Assembly: GCA_019510435.1 (NCBI GenBank)
Contig: JAEKKJ010000007.1
Location: 230,873 to 294,872 of the forward strand
Reading direction: 5' to 3'
Length of the DNA: 64,000 bases
Source: Caulobacterales bacterium
GTDB taxonomy: Bacteria; Pseudomonadota; Alphaproteobacteria; Caulobacterales; Caulobacteraceae
The notes below the pieces were generated by a model. The model made no database searches. It had not been told where the DNA came from and was given only the letters and a program-made list of their open reading frames with translations. The position numbers and the translations under genes are program-made. Shown here piece after piece: positions 33,964 through 42,357 of the stretch. Position 1 is the stretch's first letter. Each line of letters begins with the position of its first letter.

Positions 33964-35586
33964 TCAGTGGGTCGGGACGGGGGGCGGGGCGGCGCCGTTC
34001 GGGCCGCCGGGGGGCGTGGTGGTCTGGGCGCCGCCGCCGCTGTCCGCGCCGCCCGCGCCCGCATCGGTCTTCGCCGCCGGCATGCTGACCTCGACGCTCA
34101 CGTGGCTGCGCACCGCGCTGCCGTCGTAGAAGCTCAGGACCTCGTTCTTGGCGCTGTCGGGCGCAGCGATGTCCGCCCGCCCGCTGGGGGTGACGGTGAC
34201 GGTCCAGCCCTTCGGCGGCGCCTCGGGATAGTAGCCGGTCACCCCGCCGGAGAGGTAGATCGTGCCGGTGCGCTGGTCGGACAGCGTCAGCTTGGCCGGG
34301 CTCACCGCCAGCGGCGGGATCTCGGTCACCGCCACGATGCAGGTCTGGCCGAGCTGCGGGTCCGCGGCCTTGCTGGCGGCCACAGCGGCGTCGAAGACCT
34401 GCGCCGCGCCCTGCACCTCCGCCACCGTGGCGGCGGCGTCCTTGGCGTCTTGCGCCGCGTCGCGGGCGAAGGCGCGCCAGCGTTGCAGGCGGCTGCATGC
34501 TCCGGCCAGCCGGCCGCTGCCGCAGACTTGCTCGGCCGTGAGCGGAACCGCCAGGGCCATCTTTCCGCCGGTGGCCTTGGGCTTGGCGTCGGGCGTCGAC
34601 GCCGGGAGGTTCAGCCTGGAGGCCACGTCCTGGATCGAGTCGTGCGCGCTGCTCGCCACCGCGTAGACCGTCGGCTCGTGCTTGTTGATCTGGTCGACCG
34701 CGACGTTGTCGATCAGGTCGGACTGCTTCAGGAGGCGGGTGTCCGCCAGGCGCGTCTGCACGTCGAACTGTTGCTTGGCGATGTCGGCGTGCAGGCTGGC
34801 CTCGGCGATGGCTTTGCGTGCGGCCTCCACCGTGGCGACACTGGCCGCGGCCCCGGCTGCGGTGGTTTCGATCTCGCCCGCCAGGATCTCCAGCTGCGCC
34901 TGCACAGCATTCTTCTGACCGGCCTTGGCCGCGCGGATGCTTGCCGCGTCGGCTGCGGCGACTGCGCTGACGGACCTGCCGTCGCCCGCGCCAAGGCCCA
35001 TTGCGGCGCTGGGTGTCGCCGGCAGCTTCGCATCGGCTGTGGCTCTCTTGAGGCCGCCGTACGCCAGCGCGACCGCGCCCGCATTGTCGCCGGCCTGCAA
35101 TTCGGCGACCGCGGACAGCAGGCAGTTATAGGCGGCGACCGCCTTTTCGCTGACCATCCCCTGCTCGGGGGAGGCATAGCTGCGCGCCCCGGTGACCGCG
35201 GCGCCGCTGGCCAGGCCCAGAGGAACGATGGCGTGGTTCGGGTCGCCTTCGGCCGCCAGGGCGATGCCGATGGCGGTCGAGACGATCGCGAGCGATCCAG
35301 CCCCGCGCGTCGCTGTCCGATTGATCCGGGCCTTGTTTTCCCAGGCGGTGGCGCGCTGCACGAAGCAGTTCGTCAGATGCGTCCGGGCGCCTGCGGAATT
35401 CCCGTCCTGCCCCGCCTTGGCGTCCGCCGGCCCGAGCGCCTTCAGGCAGTCGTCGCTGAGCCCAGGACCCGCGGCGCCCCCGCTCGTGGCCGAGTGGTAG
35501 CGCATCGGATACGGCGCGCAGGCGCTGAGTGCGATGAGGCTGGCGGCCATCAGGCTGTGGCGCAGCGGCGTCTTGCGGATGTCCAT
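33964..35586 (-). CDS. Large lipoprotein of unknown function
   Basis: Protein of 540 residues. A lipoprotein signal with lipobox LSAC (Cys23) is followed by an alanine-rich, mainly helical central part (about 60-400). A beta-type segment resembling an Ig-like or Big-type domain follows (about 430-510, IPPLAVSPAKLTLSDQ to VSVEVSMPA), and the tail is Pro/Gly-rich. I do not recognise a family. The start at 35586 has GGGGGA. It is co-directional with and upstream of the neprosin-like gene, and divergent from the winged-helix/TPR regulator. It may anchor or escort the peptidase; this is inference. Confidence 0.8.
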   Translation of the reverse strand: MDIRKTPLRHSLMAASLIALSACAPYPMRYHSATSGGAAGPGLSDDCLKALGPADAKAGQDGNSAGARTHLTNCFVQRATAWENKARINRTATRGAGSLAIVSTAIGIALAAEGDPNHAIVPLGLASGAAVTGARSYASPEQGMVSEKAVAAYNCLLSAVAELQAGDNAGAVALAYGGLKRATADAKLPATPSAAMGLGAGDGRSVSAVAAADAASIRAAKAGQKNAVQAQLEILAGEIETTAAGAAASVATVEAARKAIAEASLHADIAKQQFDVQTRLADTRLLKQSDLIDNVAVDQINKHEPTVYAVASSAHDSIQDVASRLNLPASTPDAKPKATGGKMALAVPLTAEQVCGSGRLAGACSRLQRWRAFARDAAQDAKDAAATVAEVQGAAQVFDAAVAASKAADPQLGQTCIVAVTEIPPLAVSPAKLTLSDQRTGTIYLSGGVTGYYPEAPPKGWTVTVTPSGRADIAAPDSAKNEVLSFYDGSAVRSHVSVEVSMPAAKTDAGAGGADSGGGAQTTTPPGGPNGAAPPPVPTH

Positions 35587-35775
35587 GGTCTTCGTCCCCC
35601 AGCGGTTCCGGCTGCGGGGCCCGCGGCGGGGGCGGACTTGCGCCCGCCGCCGCTGCCCCCCGTTCACCGCCCAATCTGACGGCGGCGCCGCCGGTGGCCG
35701 TGAGAGGGGCGTTCGCAAATCGTGAAAAATGCAGCCAAACAATGTTCGCCCACTGGTGGTGTGCGTGATTGTGGC

Positions 35776-35783
35776 GCTAGATC
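35776..35783 (+). promoter_or_regulatory. -10 element of a probable leaderless transcript
   Basis: GCTAGATC matches the Caulobacter-type -10 consensus GCTANAWC and ends 6 bases before the ATG at 35790. Transcription would start at or next to the initiation codon, consistent with the absence of a ribosome site. The -35 is not clear. Confidence 0.5.
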
Positions 35784-35789
35784 GCACGC

Positions 35790-37541
35790 ATGACGGGAGA
35801 CGGGGGGAAGTTTCGCCTTCAGCTGCTGGGGCCGTTTGGCCTGTTCGATCCCGCGGGGATGCGGATCGAAATCCGGGGGCGGAAGGAAATGGCGCTGGTG
35901 GCCTTGCTGGCCGCCAGCCCCGATGGCGTCTGCGCGCGCGGCTGGCTGCAAGGCCTGCTCTGGGGTCGCAGCGACGACGAACATGCCCAGGCCAGCCTGC
36001 GGCGCGTACTCTCCGACCTGCGCAAGGTGGCCCAGGCGGGCGGCTCGCCGCTGATCGACTCCGAGAACGGCCGCGCCTGGATCAACTTCGCCCATCTGGA
36101 CGTCGACATCCGCGAGCCCGCCGGGCGGACCTCCGGCCGCCTCTTCCTGGAGGGCCTGGACGTGCGCGGCGCGGACGCCTTCGAAGACTGGCTGCGCGAG
36201 CAGCGCGGCGTGAGCGAGGAACCCACGGCGCCCGTCACACGCGGCGCCGGCTTTTCCTCAGCGGCGCTATGGGCTCCGCCCGCGCGCCGGCGGCCCTCGA
36301 TCGCCGTGCTGCGCTTCGGACTGGTCTCCACGGACCAGGACGAGGCGGACCTCGCTGACGGCCTGGCCGAGGACCTGATCGGCGGGCTTTCGAAGTCGCG
36401 CCTGCTGGTCGTGTGTTCGCGCCACTCCTCGCTCAGCATCGATGCGGCGCGGCCCGCGGGCGAGATCTGCACCCAGCTCGACGTGGACTACACCCTGCAG
36501 GGCAGCGTGCGGCGCGCCGGCGACATGGTGCGGGTCAGCGTGGCCCTGGTGAACGGCCGCCAGGACCGCACCATCTGGTCGGCCAAGTACGACCGGCACA
36601 TCTCCGACCTCCTGGTGATCCAGGACCAGATCACCGGCTCGATCCTCGCCACCCTGGAGCCGGCCCTGCTGGGCCACGAGGAGTCGCGGTCCCTGGCGGC
36701 GCGCCCGCGGGAGCTGTCGCACTGGGACCTCCTGATGCTGGGCCGCTGGCACTTCTGGCGCGCGACGTTCCCCGATTGGGAGAAGGCGCGGAAGTTCTAC
36801 GCCCGCGCCCTGGAGCTGGCCCCGCAGGACGCGCCCACCCGCTCGCACCTGGCGCTCTGCATGCTGGGCGAGATCTGGGGCGGCGCAGCGGCGGATCCGG
36901 AGGCCCAGGCCGCCGCGGCCTACCAGACGGCCCTGGACGCCGTGTCGATCGACGGCTCGGACGCCTATGGCCACTATGTGCTGGGCACCATCGCGACGAT
37001 CCTGGGGCGCTTCGACCAGGCCGCCGCCGAGCAGCACCGGGCGCGGGAGATCAACCCGTACCTTGCCGCCGCCACCGGCGAGCTGGGGCGCCTGGCGCTG
37101 TTCGACGGCCGGCTGGACGAGGCCTTCACCCTTTCGGACCAGGCGATCGCCGCCAGCCCCAACGACCCGCATCTCTTCGTCTGGTTCCGGACCAAGGCGC
37201 TCGCCAGCTTCATCGCCGGCCGCTACGAGGAGGCCATCCCGCACGCGGCGGCCGCCTGCGCCCGCAGCCCGCACCAGTTCTTCCTGCACTACCTGCTGGC
37301 CGCCTGCCACGCGGCGGTGGGCGACCGGCCGCGGGCCCTGCGCGCCTTGCAGGAGGGGCAGCGGCTGCTGCCAGGATACTCCGAGCAGATGATCGGCCGC
37401 GCCATGCCGTTCACCGACGCTACCCACCTGGAGCGCTACCTCGAGGCGCTGTGGAAGGCCGGGTGGGGCCGGGAGATCGGCATGATCCTGCCGATGGCGC
37501 CTGCCGCGGCGACCAGCCGGGTGGCCCATGTACGAGCCTGA
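35790..37541 (+). CDS. Winged-helix/TPR regulator (SARP-like with TolB/FlgO-like domain)
   Basis: Protein of 583 residues. An N-terminal winged helix of the OmpR/SARP type (about 8-100) has LQLLGPFGLFDPAG, RKEMALVALLAASP and QASLRRVLSDLRK. A TolB/FlgO-like domain follows (about 170-290, RRPSIAVLRF to YDRHISDLLVIQDQI), then tetratricopeptide repeats (about 310-560). Such proteins act as transcriptional activators that sense via their repeat region. It overlaps the downstream oxidoreductase gene by 14 bases and is divergent from the lipoprotein/peptidase operon, which it probably controls together with its own operon. Confidence 0.85.
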   Translation: MTGDGGKFRLQLLGPFGLFDPAGMRIEIRGRKEMALVALLAASPDGVCARGWLQGLLWGRSDDEHAQASLRRVLSDLRKVAQAGGSPLIDSENGRAWINFAHLDVDIREPAGRTSGRLFLEGLDVRGADAFEDWLREQRGVSEEPTAPVTRGAGFSSAALWAPPARRRPSIAVLRFGLVSTDQDEADLADGLAEDLIGGLSKSRLLVVCSRHSSLSIDAARPAGEICTQLDVDYTLQGSVRRAGDMVRVSVALVNGRQDRTIWSAKYDRHISDLLVIQDQITGSILATLEPALLGHEESRSLAARPRELSHWDLLMLGRWHFWRATFPDWEKARKFYARALELAPQDAPTRSHLALCMLGEIWGGAAADPEAQAAAAYQTALDAVSIDGSDAYGHYVLGTIATILGRFDQAAAEQHRAREINPYLAAATGELGRLALFDGRLDEAFTLSDQAIAASPNDPHLFVWFRTKALASFIAGRYEEAIPHAAAACARSPHQFFLHYLLAACHAAVGDRPRALRALQEGQRLLPGYSEQMIGRAMPFTDATHLERYLEALWKAGWGREIGMILPMAPAAATSRVAHVRA

Positions 37542-39765
37542 CGGCCTCGCGGCGGACGATACGCGTCAACGCCTGGTGATCCTGGGCGGCGGCATGGCGG
37601 CGCTGACCACCGCCTTCGAGCTGACCAGCCTGCCGGACTGGAAAGAGCGCTTCGCCGGCGTCACGATCTATCAGATGGGCTGGCGGCTGGGCGGCAAGTG
37701 CGCCTCCTCGCGGGGGCTGCGCGACCGCATCCAGGAGCACGGCATCCACGCCTTCCTGGGCAGCTATCACAACACCCTGCCGCTGATGATCCGCTGCTAC
37801 GACGAACTGGCCAGGACCTGTCCGCAGAAGGGCTACGGCTCGTTCGAGGACGCCTTCGTCGCCCAGGACTCCGGCCAGATCTGGGAGCGGCTGGGCCGCA
37901 CGGCCTCGCCCTGGCCGCAGGCGTTCCCGCGCAATAGCCGCAAGCCGCGCGAGGCCCGGACGGGGCACACGCCCTTCGAGCTCTGCATAACCGGGGTCTT
38001 CGAGACGCTGCTGCTGATGGGGGCCGAGCAGATCGGCGAAAAGCTGACCGGTCGCGACGGCGGCTGGCTGCGCCGCGCGCTGCAGAAGCCCATCGAGCGC
38101 TGGGCGCTGACCCTCGGCCGTCACTTCGCCAAGCCCGGCGACCATCCGTTCATCACCGGGGCGCACCGGGCCTGGCGCGGCTGGGGCCAGAAGCTCTTCC
38201 GCAGGCTGGCGGGGGAGCAGGACGCGGCGCGCCGCAACTTCATCACGTTGGACCACCTGCTGACCCTGGTGTTCGGCGCCTACAGCGCCCGGGTCCACGA
38301 ACGCGGCTTCGACCGCCTCGACCGCTGGGACTTCTACCGCTGGCTGAAGCGCTACGGGGCGCACGAGGAGACGCTGAAGTCGCCCCTGAACCTCAACCAC
38401 ACCAACATCACCTACCAGTACCCCAAGGGCGATCCGGCCACGCCGCCGCGGATGGCCGCCGGCTGCTATGTGCGCTGGGCGCTGCTCTCCACGCGCTACT
38501 TCGGCTCCTACATCTGGCGCTTTTCGGCGGGCAGCGGCGAGACGCTGATCGCCCCGCTCTACGAGGTGCTGAAGCAGCGCGGGGTCCAGTTCGAGTTCTT
38601 CCACAAGGTCCGGCGGCTGCGTGTGGAGGATGGCCGGATCTCGGCGATCGACTTCGACGTCCAGGCCGACCTGAAGGATCCGGCCCGCGGGTACGATCCG
38701 CTTGTCACGCCCGGGGGTCGACCGTCGTGGCCGGCCGCGCCCCGTTACGACCAGCTGGTCCAGGGCAAGGCGATGCAGGCCCAGGACCGGGCCCAGCGCA
38801 AGGCCTACGGCCCGCTCGACCTGGAATCCTACTGGTCGGCCTGGAGGCCGGTCCGGCGCAAGACCCTGGCGGCGGGCCAGCACTACGACCAGGTGGTGTT
38901 CGCGATCGCCATCGGCGCCGTGCCGGTGCTCTGCAAGGACCTGATCCGGGCCGAGCCGCGCTGGCGGCACATGGTGCGGGAGATCCCGACCTACGCCACC
39001 CAGCACATGCAGATCTGGCTGAAGGAGACGGCCGAAGACCTGGGCTGGGACATCAAGAAGCCGGCCGGCGATGCGGTGATCACCACCACCTACCTCAACC
39101 CGTTCAACCAGCACGTCGAGTTCCGCGACCTCATCGGCCAGGAGGGCTGGCCGCAGGCCAACCGGCCCAAGAGCCTCTGGTATTTCTCCGGCCCGCTGAT
39201 GGACGACGAGCGGGCGCCGCCGTTCAGCCGCTTCACCTATCCCAAGGCCCAGTCCGACCGCGTGAAGTACCAGGCCATCCAGTACCTGCAGGCGGCCATG
39301 GGCCAGCTCCTGCCCGAGGCGACGCCGGTGGAGCGGATCGTGCCAGGCGACATGTTCGGCTTCGAGTTCGACCTGCTCAACTGCCCCGAGGAGGAGAGCG
39401 CCGCCGCGCCGCGGGCCAGCGGGCTCGACCGGTTCGACACCCAGTACTGGCGCGCCAACATCGACCCCAGCGAGCGCTACGTCGGCTGCCCCAGGCGCAA
39501 CACCTGGTTCCGGCTGAAGCCGTGGGACAGCGGGTTCGCCAACCTCGTCGTCGCCGGCGACTGGACCTACAGCGGCCTCAATGTGGGCAGCGTCGAGGGT
39601 GCGGTGATGAGCGGCCGCCTCGCCTGCCACGCCCTGACCAGCCAGCCGCCGCTGGCCGACATCGTGGGCTACGACACGACCCAGCCGGGCGCGAAGCCCA
39701 GCGCGGCGCAGCTGGCGAGTCACGCCGCCCCGCCCACCTCACGACTTGCCCAGGAGCCCGCCTGA
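37528..39765 (+). CDS. FAD-dependent oxidoreductase (amine oxidase/phytoene-desaturase-like)
   Basis: Protein of 745 residues. The N-terminal dinucleotide-binding motif VILGGGMAALTTAFEL and GWRLGGKCASSR are typical of flavin amine oxidases and carotenoid desaturase-like enzymes. The C-terminal NLVVAGDWTYSGLNVGSVEGAVMSG closes the FAD site. Length is well above the 450-500 typical of those families; the insertion includes a large segment around residues 130-270. No membrane anchor is seen. It is in an operon with the upstream regulator and the downstream DUF1353 gene (TGATG overlap). Substrate unknown. Confidence 0.85.
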   Translation: MYEPDGLAADDTRQRLVILGGGMAALTTAFELTSLPDWKERFAGVTIYQMGWRLGGKCASSRGLRDRIQEHGIHAFLGSYHNTLPLMIRCYDELARTCPQKGYGSFEDAFVAQDSGQIWERLGRTASPWPQAFPRNSRKPREARTGHTPFELCITGVFETLLLMGAEQIGEKLTGRDGGWLRRALQKPIERWALTLGRHFAKPGDHPFITGAHRAWRGWGQKLFRRLAGEQDAARRNFITLDHLLTLVFGAYSARVHERGFDRLDRWDFYRWLKRYGAHEETLKSPLNLNHTNITYQYPKGDPATPPRMAAGCYVRWALLSTRYFGSYIWRFSAGSGETLIAPLYEVLKQRGVQFEFFHKVRRLRVEDGRISAIDFDVQADLKDPARGYDPLVTPGGRPSWPAAPRYDQLVQGKAMQAQDRAQRKAYGPLDLESYWSAWRPVRRKTLAAGQHYDQVVFAIAIGAVPVLCKDLIRAEPRWRHMVREIPTYATQHMQIWLKETAEDLGWDIKKPAGDAVITTTYLNPFNQHVEFRDLIGQEGWPQANRPKSLWYFSGPLMDDERAPPFSRFTYPKAQSDRVKYQAIQYLQAAMGQLLPEATPVERIVPGDMFGFEFDLLNCPEEESAAAPRASGLDRFDTQYWRANIDPSERYVGCPRRNTWFRLKPWDSGFANLVVAGDWTYSGLNVGSVEGAVMSGRLACHALTSQPPLADIVGYDTTQPGAKPSAAQLASHAAPPTSRLAQEPA

Positions 39766-40322
39766 TGCCCGTCCAGTTTTCGGGGGAGCCCGCCACCCGC
39801 TGGCTGACCCTGCCGGCGCCCGACCGGAATATGCAGCTGCTCGAGGACTTCTGGTTCGAGGATCGCGCCGGCCGACGCTGGGACGCGCCGAAGGACAGCG
39901 TCGTGGATGGGACCTCGATCCCGCAGGCCCTGTGGGCGGTGGTGGGCTCGCCCTACACCGGCTTCTACCGCCGCGCCTCGATCGTGCACGACATCGCCTG
40001 CGACAACGCCAAAACCGAGGACGACCGGCGGGCGGCTGACCGGATGTTCTACGAGGCCTGCCGCGAGGGCGGCTGCTCGGTGGAAGAGGCGTTGGTCCTC
40101 TATACCGGCGTCAGGATCGGCGCGGCCTGGGGTGTGCACCCGTGGTTCTCCGCGGTCCCGCAGATCCGCACCGCGCGGCCGGCGCTGGACAAGGCCATCG
40201 AGGCCCAGTTCCAGATGGTCAGCGAGCGGGCGCTGAGGGACCTGCCGGCCGACGACGCTGGCGCTGTCGAGGCGCGGATCGACGAGGTCCTGGACGCGGT
40301 CCGGGCCATGGCGCCGCAGTAG
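39765..40322 (+). CDS. DUF1353-family protein
   Basis: Protein of 185 residues. The DUF1353 core (about 18-125) shows WDAPKDSVVDGTSIPQALW, VGSPYTGFYRRASIVHDIACD, and RRAADRMFYEACREGG. The invariant His-Asp pair has led some to suspect a hydrolase or tail-associated role in phage relatives, but no function is established. Translation is coupled to the oxidoreductase by TGATG. No phage genes are nearby, so a housekeeping version is likely. Confidence 0.85.
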   Translation: MPVQFSGEPATRWLTLPAPDRNMQLLEDFWFEDRAGRRWDAPKDSVVDGTSIPQALWAVVGSPYTGFYRRASIVHDIACDNAKTEDDRRAADRMFYEACREGGCSVEEALVLYTGVRIGAAWGVHPWFSAVPQIRTARPALDKAIEAQFQMVSERALRDLPADDAGAVEARIDEVLDAVRAMAPQ

Positions 40323-40362
40323 GAGCCGGCCACCCTGGACGCCGGCTAGGCGCCACATTATG

Positions 40363-40374
40363 TATCGGCCGGTA
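40363..40374. promoter_or_regulatory. TetR operator overlapping its own gene start
   Basis: TATCGGCCGGTA differs at one position from the perfect palindrome at 41067-41078 when aligned to TACCGRYCGGTA. Its last base is the A of the TetR start codon, pointing to autorepression. Confidence 0.6.
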
Positions 40375-40982
40375 TGGAAGCGCTCGCCCGCACTTCGGCC
40401 CGAGGACGGCCCCGCGAATTCGACGTCGACGCGGCGTTGGCGGCGGCCCTGCGCGTGTTCTGGACGCTGGGCTATGAAGGCGCGTCGATGACCGACCTCA
40501 CCGAGGCCATGGGCATCACCCGCCCCAGCCTCTATGCGGCCTTCGGCAACAAGGAAGAGCTCTTCAAGAAGGCGCTGGACCTCTACGAGCGCGACAAGCT
40601 GGCCTATGTGCGCTCGGCGCTGGAGGCGCCCACGGCCCGCGGCGTCGCCGAGCGGCTGCTGGAGGGCGCCATCGAGCTGCAGACCGGCTCGGACCCCAAG
40701 GGCTGCCTGGGCGTGATCAGCTCCACCGCCTGCGGGACCGAGGCCGAATGCATCCGCCAGGAGGTGCTGGCCCGCCGCGCCTCGTCCGACGCGGCTCTGC
40801 TGGAGCGCTTCCAGCGCGCCAAGGCTGAGGGGGATCTTCCTCAGCACATCGATCCAGCCGCTCTGCAGAGCTATCTCAGCGCGGTGGTGCAGGGCCTCTG
40901 CATCCAGGCGGGCAACGGCGCCAGCGTCGAGGACCTGCGCCGGCTGAAGGAAACCACCCTGGCGCTCTGGCCGGGGCGCTGA
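40374..40982 (+). CDS. TetR-family repressor of the efflux operon
   Basis: Protein of 202 residues. The TetR DNA-binding domain (about 12-60) has FDVDAALAAALRVFWTLGYEGASMTDLTEAMGITRPSLYAAFGNKEEL; the C-terminal helical domain contains two cysteines (GCLGVISSTACG). No ribosome site precedes the start. It lies 140 bases upstream of, and co-directional with, the RND efflux genes; three similar palindromes flank it. The likely role is a drug-responsive repressor of itself and the pump. Confidence 0.92.
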   Translation: MEALARTSARGRPREFDVDAALAAALRVFWTLGYEGASMTDLTEAMGITRPSLYAAFGNKEELFKKALDLYERDKLAYVRSALEAPTARGVAERLLEGAIELQTGSDPKGCLGVISSTACGTEAECIRQEVLARRASSDAALLERFQRAKAEGDLPQHIDPAALQSYLSAVVQGLCIQAGNGASVEDLRRLKETTLALWPGR

Positions 40983-41015
40983 CCGCCTTCCGCAGGCGAC
41001 GCAAAAAATTTATAT

Positions 41016-41078
41016 ACCGACCGGTCTGGAACGCATTGACGCAGTGCAGCACGCTCCCCACATCCATACCGATCGGTA
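41016..41078. promoter_or_regulatory. Two TetR operators at the efflux promoter
   Basis: TACCGACCGGTC (41016-41027) is an imperfect copy and TACCGATCGGTA (41067-41078) is a perfect 12-base palindrome. Their starts are 51 bases apart, between the TetR gene and the membrane fusion protein start at 41123. Confidence 0.7.
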
Positions 41079-41122
41079 GATAAATCGGGGGTTGAGTTGG
41101 GCCCCCGGCTGGAGAGCGTCGC

Positions 41123-42268
41123 ATGTCCCGGATAACCCCTACGAAGGCCGCCGCCCTGCTCGGCGCCCTGTTCCTCGCCGGCTGCGGCGCAGAAGCCCAG
41201 ACCCCCGCACCCCAGGCGCCGCCGGCGGTGGTCGAGGTGGCCCCGGTGACCTTCAAGACCCTGCGCCAGTGGGACGACTTCACCGGCCGCCTGGAGGCGG
41301 TGGACCGCGTCGCCCTGCACCCGCGGGTGTCGGGCGAGATCGTGGCCGCGCCCTTCGCCGAGGGCGCGCGCGTCCGCAAGGGCCAGCTGCTGTTCCAGAT
41401 CGACCCGCGGCCGTTCCAGGCCGAGGTGGACCGCCTGCGCGCCCAGGTCGAGCGCGCCAAGGCCAAGGCCCAGCTGGCCATCGCCGACGGCGGCCGCGCC
41501 GAGCGGCTGCTGGCGCAGGAGGCCATCGCCCGCGAGGAGGCCGAGCGCCTGGCCTCCGAGGCCAAGGCCGCCCAGGCGGACCTGCAGGCCGCGCAGGCCG
41601 CGCTGCGGGCCGCCGAGCTGAACCTCTCCTTCACCCGGGTGGTCTCGCCGATCGACGGCCGCGTCTCCCGCGCCATGATCACCCGCGGCAACCTGGTCAG
41701 CCCCACCGACCTCTTGACGACCGTGGTCTCGGACAGCCCGATCTACGCCTCGTTCAACACCGATGAGCAGACCTACCTGAAGTACGCCGAGGCCCAGCGC
41801 GGCGGGGAGAACCCGGTCTACATGGGCCTGATGACCGAGACCGGCTTCCCGCACCGCGGGCGGCTGCAGTTCATCGACAACGCGGTGGACGCCCATAGCG
41901 GTACGATCAACGGTCGGGCGATCTTCGACAACGGCGATGGCAGCTTCACCCCCGGCCTGTTCGCCCGGGTGCGGCTGGTCAGCGACAAGGCCCAGCCGGT
42001 GGCGCTGGTTCCCGAACAGGCGCTGGGCGCCGACCTCGGCAAGCACTTCGTGCTGGTGCTGGGGGCGGGCAACCACGTGCAGTACCGCTCGGTGACCCTG
42101 GGCCGCGCCGTGGGCGAGTACCGGATCGTCACCTCGGGGCTTGCGCCTGGCGAACGGATCGTCACGGCCGGCCTGCAGAAGGTGAAGCCCGGCGATCTCG
42201 TGGCGCCGAAGCAGACCTCGGCCCGCATCAACACCGCCGAGCTGGCCGACCTGCAGCCCACGGGCTGA
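41123..42268 (+). CDS. RND efflux membrane fusion protein
   Basis: Periplasmic adaptor of 381 residues linking the inner-membrane pump to the outer-membrane channel. A lipoprotein signal with LAGC (Cys21) is followed by a lipoyl-like domain (VALHPRVSGEIVAAPFAEGARVRKGQLLFQIDPRPF), a coiled hairpin (about 90-160, rich in Ala, Glu and Arg), and the beta-barrel part (SPIDGRVSRAMITRGNLV, FTPGLFARVRL). The start at 41123 has GGAGAG. First gene of the tripartite pump operon. Confidence 0.95.
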   Translation: MSRITPTKAAALLGALFLAGCGAEAQTPAPQAPPAVVEVAPVTFKTLRQWDDFTGRLEAVDRVALHPRVSGEIVAAPFAEGARVRKGQLLFQIDPRPFQAEVDRLRAQVERAKAKAQLAIADGGRAERLLAQEAIAREEAERLASEAKAAQADLQAAQAALRAAELNLSFTRVVSPIDGRVSRAMITRGNLVSPTDLLTTVVSDSPIYASFNTDEQTYLKYAEAQRGGENPVYMGLMTETGFPHRGRLQFIDNAVDAHSGTINGRAIFDNGDGSFTPGLFARVRLVSDKAQPVALVPEQALGADLGKHFVLVLGAGNHVQYRSVTLGRAVGEYRIVTSGLAPGERIVTAGLQKVKPGDLVAPKQTSARINTAELADLQPTG

Positions 42269-42357
42269 CCCCAACCTCGTCCACTCCGAAAAACGGCCGG
42301 GCCGCCCGTCAGCGCGCGCCCGCAGCCTTCCGCACACCCTGAGCCCTGGGCGCAGCC

